From a virus, in the IMG/VR virus record IMGVR_UViG_3300050821_004354, positions 1 through 61,042 of that record: a stretch of DNA of 61,042 nt. One strand, 5' to 3'. Position numbers and translations under genes: made by a program. Below the pieces are notes generated by a model. That model was not told the origin of the DNA and did no database searches. It saw only the letters and a program-made list of their open reading frames with translations. Numbering within the stretch: position 1 is the first letter of the stretch; each line of letters begins with the position of its first letter. Below, piece after piece: positions 57,584-61,042 of the stretch.

Positions 57584-58117
57584 CTAGATATGCGCGTGCT
57601 CGTGACCGCTCAACGACACGCGCAGGTTCTTTACCGGCGCTATGCCGGTCAGCTGCACCAGCTGAATCTCCACACCCCACTTCCATCCACGCTTCCGGCA
57701 CGCTGAGGTAAGCTCCTCGACCGTTGTGCCGTGGATGATGTCTGACCATGAGCGGTTGCTCAGCTCGGTACCGATGATTCCGGCGCAGCTGTCTGCGATA
57801 GCATCCTTCAGCTCGCTCACCTCAAGCATCGCCTTCTTCACGTCGGAGATGCGCCAGGTGATGACCGCGTCGAACCCGATAGCTTTACCGTCCACCGTCG
57901 TCGCCGCGAGCCCCGTCAGGCCGGTGGTCCGCGGCACGACATGCTCGTTGAGTATGTCGTCCGCGAAGGGGATCTTCCAGTACCAGTTCCCACCCTCAAG
58001 GACGCGGATAGGCTTACCCATCCGCAGCTGGACACCGCCGTCGTACGGGTGCAGCACCGTGATCGGCACAAGCTCGTGCCAGACGCTCACCAACAGATCT
58101 AACAGCTTGTCCAGCAT
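57584..58117 (-). CDS. SPFH/band-7-like membrane protein, 177 aa
   Basis: I chose ATG 58117 (GGAG upstream). Short N-terminal hydrophobic/amphipathic helix (LDKLLDLLVSVWHELVP), then a band-7 core: GGVQLRMGKPIRVLEGGNWYWKIPF and VDGKAIGFDAVITWRISDVKK. The C-terminal coiled coil of long SPFH proteins is missing. The last gene of the leftward arm; membrane-domain organisation or superinfection exclusion is possible. Confidence 0.7.
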   Translation of the reverse strand: MLDKLLDLLVSVWHELVPITVLHPYDGGVQLRMGKPIRVLEGGNWYWKIPFADDILNEHVVPRTTGLTGLAATTVDGKAIGFDAVITWRISDVKKAMLEVSELKDAIADSCAGIIGTELSNRSWSDIIHGTTVEELTSACRKRGWKWGVEIQLVQLTGIAPVKNLRVSLSGHEHAHI

Positions 58118-58121
58118 GGGC

Positions 58122-58646
58122 CTACTCCTGCACCGGGGCGGGGCAGAACTGTGGATCTCCAGCACGGTGCATCTGCCATACATAGCCGCACGCAGTGCAT
58201 CCTATCGACCCCTGCTCAGGCGAATACACTGTCTTGCGCCAGCGGCTGTTAGGAACGTCCAGAGTCACCTTCGGCGTCGCGAGCAGCTCCTTAGCCTCCT
58301 CTATCTCAATCGTCAGCTCCAGCTCCGCACCGACCCGCCACATCGCCTCGGCGAGCACGTACACCTTCTCGATGCCCGTGAGCTTAGCGACATCCTCCGG
58401 CACCATCTCGAACACCTTGCCGTCGACCGCAGCTTCGAGCATGTGACGGGCGGCGCTACCGAGCTGGTCAGGGCTCTTGCCACGGTTCCAGCTGATATCA
58501 GCGGGATCCTTGCCGGGGTTGTAGCGCACGTTGTTCACGACACAGACCTTCGTCACCTCGCGGTGCGCCTTCGGGAAGTAGCGCACAAAATACTTCCAGA
58601 TCGGGAGCATCTTGCGCACCTTGTCGTTGTCGGGGAAGAGGCTCAT
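58122..58646 (-). CDS. dATP/dGTP diphosphohydrolase-like protein, 174 aa
   Basis: The segment [25 protein letters not shown], then [19 protein letters not shown]...RH, matches the N-terminal domain of phage dATP/dGTP diphosphohydrolases (DUF5664 type). Such enzymes adjust the dNTP pool; in some phages they favour a modified genome. A Cys pair (CTACG) and a late Cys may bind zinc. No PurZ-like gene is present here. Confidence 0.62.
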   Translation of the reverse strand: MSLFPDNDKVRKMLPIWKYFVRYFPKAHREVTKVCVVNNVRYNPGKDPADISWNRGKSPDQLGSAARHMLEAAVDGKVFEMVPEDVAKLTGIEKVYVLAEAMWRVGAELELTIEIEEAKELLATPKVTLDVPNSRWRKTVYSPEQGSIGCTACGYVWQMHRAGDPQFCPAPVQE

Positions 58647-59083
58647 GCCTGCTGCACCTGCTGCTTGATCTCGTTGAAGATCTGCGCAGCGACGTAGTAG
58701 CCGGTGACCGGCTGCGCGCCAGCGTCGGTATACAGGAAGAACTGGAAGTTCTTCTGCAGCAGACCCACGAAAGCCTCCAGCTTCGCACCCTTCGACTTCA
58801 TCCAGTTCGGGAGGAACACGATCCCCTCGATCCCGGTGTCGGCGAGCAGCTTCACGTCACGCGCCAGGAAGTCACCCCAGGTCTTGTTGTTCATCGCGAC
58901 GCGGTTGTTCGGGTCACCGTCAGACGACGTGAGCGCTGCGCCCTTGTCGTCCTCGTTGTCGATCTCCGCTGGCGAGACCACCTCGAACCCAGCCTCACGT
59001 AGCTTCGTCGTCGCCTCGAAGAACGCCGGGAAGTTGAACTGCGGGATTCCGCTCATTGGTCCGGCTAAGTAGACTTTGGTCAT
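58643..59083 (-). CDS. DUF4406/nucleoside deoxyribosyltransferase-like protein, 146 aa
   Basis: I chose ATG 59083 (GGAG upstream). [18 protein letters not shown] is the hallmark start of the DUF4406 nucleoside 2-deoxyribosyltransferase-like family; [19 protein letters not shown] follows. Probably acts on nucleotides together with the next gene. The ATGA overlap supports joint expression. Confidence 0.72.
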   Translation of the reverse strand: MTKVYLAGPMSGIPQFNFPAFFEATTKLREAGFEVVSPAEIDNEDDKGAALTSSDGDPNNRVAMNNKTWGDFLARDVKLLADTGIEGIVFLPNWMKSKGAKLEAFVGLLQKNFQFFLYTDAGAQPVTGYYVAAQIFNEIKQQVQQA

Positions 59084-59348
59084 AAACATCTCCGTTGATT
59101 GCAATTTTAAGATCTTCGTACGGGCCGACGACGCGTCGCTGAAATTCGGCCTTCGCGCCTTCGAGCGCTCCGACCACGTCGTTGATGTGTTGGTAGCTGA
59201 GCCCCTTGTCGCGCAGATACGTATTAATGTGCTGCGTAAAACAAAAGTTCAGCTCTCCCGCTGTATCCGGTAGCCAGACACAGCCGTGCTCGTCCGGCTT
59301 CTGCCAGAGAGACAACTTCTCTCGATCCGTTCGTTTGATGTATGGCAT
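58995..59348 (-). CDS. DUF6899-like phage protein, 117 aa
   Basis: The start [12 protein letters not shown], then [17 protein letters not shown] and [22 protein letters not shown], match a common phage protein of unknown function. Its last 89 bases overlap the deoxyribosyltransferase-like gene in another frame, so its C-terminal tail is probably not conserved. GGAG precedes ATG. Confidence 0.65.
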   Translation of the reverse strand: MPYIKRTDREKLSLWQKPDEHGCVWLPDTAGELNFCFTQHINTYLRDKGLSYQHINDVVGALEGAKAEFQRRVVGPYEDLKIAINGDVYDQSLLSRTNERNPAVQLPGVLRGDDEAT

Positions 59349-59351
59349 ACC

Positions 59352-59504
59352 TTACTCCATGCCGCAGTGAAAGTTGATCTTGTAGTTTGGGGCAGCGATC
59401 TGCTCACCCCTCGCGAAGCACTCCTCGATTGAGGGGAGATCGCGAACATACTTGACCTCCAGATAGTGTGGGTGGATCACCCACCAGACTAGGATCCATT
59501 TCAT
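59352..59504 (-). CDS. Small phage protein, 50 aa
   Basis: Starts at ATG 59504, sharing an A with the upstream TAA. MKWILVWWVIHPHYLEV and LPSIEECFARGEQ match a frequent phage microprotein pattern (W..VWW...P, then LP....C..R). Missed by usual length cut-offs. Confidence 0.6.
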   Translation of the reverse strand: MKWILVWWVIHPHYLEVKYVRDLPSIEECFARGEQIAAPNYKINFHCGME

Positions 59505-61042
59505 TAGAGCCTCCACTTACCGTCGATGATGTTGATCAGTGTCCGCTTCCCGTTCGGGTAGATCACGCAGTGCGTGTTCAGCCACGAGCTTGGGCCGTGG
59601 GTATAGCCGCGCGTCAGCTTCGTTGATGTCCCGACCTGATAGCAGCCCTCTTCGATGGCTGGTGTATGCGAGTGTCCGATGATTGATTTCACACCGATCC
59701 GCCTGAAGCTCTTCGCGCTCCCGCGCGACCCGTTCGGCCCGTAGTGTCCGTGCATACCGCATTCTATCCCCTCCACCAGGTGACTCTCTTCGTAGTCGAG
59801 CACCTTGATGTTGTTGATCAGATATTCTTTCGCGAGCAGGATGAACGCGTTGAGCCCCTCGGCCTGGTCGCCGGTCATAGTCTTCGATTTCTCGTAGAGC
59901 TTGCTCGCCACCTTGAGATAGAACCCGCGATCCTTCGGCGCGAGAGTTTTCCAGTCACGCTCCAGGATCCAGCGGTGCAGCCAGTCGTTGTGGTTCGAGG
60001 CAACGATATATGATTCTGTGCCGTTAGGCGTGTGGTCGGCTACGTAGTTGCACGCGCTGTAGAACTCTTCCTCCGCGGAGCCGGCCTTTGAGAAGTGGCG
60101 GGCGGCAGTGACGAACGGGTTCTTGGCGGCATAGTGGTTCACCGACCCGCCATCCTCCAGATCGTGCCAGAACAGCTTCCGCGGCTGAAAGAACGGGATG
60201 ATGTCCTCGAAGGTGGCCTTCTCGACCGCGGGGTCAATACCCTCGACGTGTGTGTCACCCATCACGATGCCGGGGATGGTGAGCGTCGGGCTATACTGCA
60301 GCGGGCGCTTCATCGCGCCGTCGTACAGATAGTCCAGGTCATAGAACGAGCCGTCGCTTTTCGCGTTGATCTGGCGGAGATGGAACCTCGGACCGTCCAC
60401 CTCTACCACCGCGGCGGCAAGAGTGTGGTGGAACTCGCCCAGCTTGCCGGCGCGTGTGTCGGTGTAGTTCTTCACGGTGCATGCGCCGGTCGTCGTCAAG
60501 ATCTTCGGATACTTACCCTGCGGGGTCGCGATCACCTTGAGCTGCAGCTTCGTGTGTCCCAGGATAGCGGACTCTCCGTGCGTCATCCCCTCAAACCCGG
60601 AGAGCGGGCTGACCGCGGTAGGCTGCACCTTGATGTCGCCGAGCACCGCGATGTTCTTGTTGAGGTTCTTGCGCACGTTCCACAGGTAGTGCTGCAGCTC
60701 GCGCGTGTCCGGCGCACCCTCCTCGGGCGGCGGCTCCAGCCACCACTCCGCGTTCTTCTGGCTCTCGGTCCACTTCGAGGTGGCGTTCTTGTAGCGGATC
60801 GGGATCACCATCAGCTCCGCGCCGCGGAACTCACAATACTGGAGCAGCGACTTCCAGAACCCGTCGTGCAGCGGCGTCGCGTTCTGCGCGCTCGTCACCA
60901 CGAAGATCTTCGAGTCGAGCGGGCGCTTGAACTTAGGCGCCGGACCCTTCTTCACCGTCGAACCATCCTGCTTTGTTGCCACCTTCGGGTCTCCTACGGT
61001 TGAGTAACAGTATCCACCCCTCTCGGTCTTGCAGACCCAGCG
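59504..61042 (-). CDS. T5 A1-like metallophosphoesterase, main part (5' end at 1-166)
   Basis: The protein resembles the phage T5 pre-early A1 family of calcineurin-like phosphoesterases, which in T5 acts in host takeover and host DNA breakdown. Supporting motifs are FHH in the middle, GDTHV about 210 residues before the end, a SNHNDW block and, near the C-terminus, the metal-site motif GHSHTP. The frame is open to the window end and joins the zinc-ribbon start at 1-166. Full length after joining is 535 aa. Its TAA stop shares an A with the start of the next small gene. The family call is from motif memory; the metal-binding His/Asp residues support a phosphoesterase, but the substrate is not known. 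Confidence 0.8.
   Translation of the reverse strand, partial: RWVCKTERGGYCYSTVGDPKVATKQDGSTVKKGPAPKFKRPLDSKIFVVTSAQNATPLHDGFWKSLLQYCEFRGAELMVIPIRYKNATSKWTESQKNAEWWLEPPPEEGAPDTRELQHYLWNVRKNLNKNIAVLGDIKVQPTAVSPLSGFEGMTHGESAILGHTKLQLKVIATPQGKYPKILTTTGACTVKNYTDTRAGKLGEFHHTLAAAVVEVDGPRFHLRQINAKSDGSFYDLDYLYDGAMKRPLQYSPTLTIPGIVMGDTHVEGIDPAVEKATFEDIIPFFQPRKLFWHDLEDGGSVNHYAAKNPFVTAARHFSKAGSAEEEFYSACNYVADHTPNGTESYIVASNHNDWLHRWILERDWKTLAPKDRGFYLKVASKLYEKSKTMTGDQAEGLNAFILLAKEYLINNIKVLDYEESHLVEGIECGMHGHYGPNGSRGSAKSFRRIGVKSIIGHSHTPAIEEGCYQVGTSTKLTRGYTHGPSSWLNTHCVIYPNGKRTLINIIDGKWRL
60946..61042. repeat. Terminal direct repeat, right copy
   Basis: Exact copy of bases 1-97. Joining here restores the 5' end of the A1-like phosphoesterase gene. 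Confidence 0.93.

Noticed and set aside
58122-59083. Evidence for a Z (2-aminoadenine) genome
   Set aside because: A dATP/dGTP diphosphohydrolase-like gene alone is insufficient; no PurZ-like gene was found in the complete genome.
1-61042. CRISPR arrays or insertion sequences
   Set aside because: No regularly spaced repeats with unique spacers and no transposase-like frame were seen.

Overview
The window is an essentially complete genome of a tailed dsDNA phage, about 61 kb and visibly GC-rich. Bases 60946-61042 repeat bases 1-97 exactly, so the contig closes into a circle and one gene runs across the join. The virion genes are P22/podovirus-like: a split large terminase, an 818-aa P22-type portal, a scaffold, a P22-type coat protein, gp4- and gp10-like neck/tail proteins, three large ejection (internal virion) proteins and short tail-fibre genes. 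The host is probably a Gram-negative, proteobacteria-like bacterium; this is inferred from the lipoprotein genes, a Tat-type signal peptide, the T4-type lysozyme with a GTA-type holin, and the GC content. No integrase or lysogeny repressor was recognised. The only site-specific recombinase is a small serine resolvase-like protein.

The layout is two opposed arms. An approximately 0.9-kb gene-free control region (23559-24454) holds several inverted repeats, a perfect DnaA-box nonamer and leftward promoter candidates. The leftward arm runs from 23558 down to 1, crosses the circular join and continues from 61042 to 57584, where a UUCG-loop hairpin followed by a T tract (on the minus strand) terminates it. 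The rightward arm runs from 24455 to 57536. The arms therefore diverge once and converge once.

The leftward arm is the early/replication arm. It has about 25 small proteins (many with zinc-binding Cys clusters or one membrane segment), stacked with ATGA/GTGA overlaps. Among them are an SGNH-like lipoprotein and a Tat-signal protein. Then come a PrimPol-helicase gene cut in two by an HNH endonuclease gene, a sigma-factor-like protein, a UvrD-like helicase, a serine recombinase, a C39/papain-like Cys protein and an HExxH protein. The replication cassette follows: DUF2800 nuclease-like, DUF2815/Enc34-type ssDNA-binding protein, family A DNA polymerase, VRR-NUC nuclease and SNF2-type helicase. 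Across the join are a T5-A1-like phosphoesterase with a zinc ribbon at its N-terminus, nucleotide-metabolism genes (deoxyribosyltransferase-like, dATP/dGTP diphosphohydrolase-like) and an SPFH/band-7 membrane protein.

The rightward arm starts with a small excisionase-like DNA-binding protein, a membrane protein and tRNA-Asn(GTT). A roughly 400-base stretch full of tetraloop hairpins follows, probably a structured RNA. Next come four consecutive Gly/Asn-rich proteins sharing a short S-R-G motif, a LamG-PASTA protein, small basic proteins, two tandem GroES-like co-chaperonins, the terminase-portal-scaffold-capsid block, neck proteins, the lysis cassette, the ejection proteins (one of 1604 aa with an embedded GNAT-like segment) and two related tail-fibre genes. 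Four short hairpin-rich spacers interrupt this otherwise tightly packed arm.
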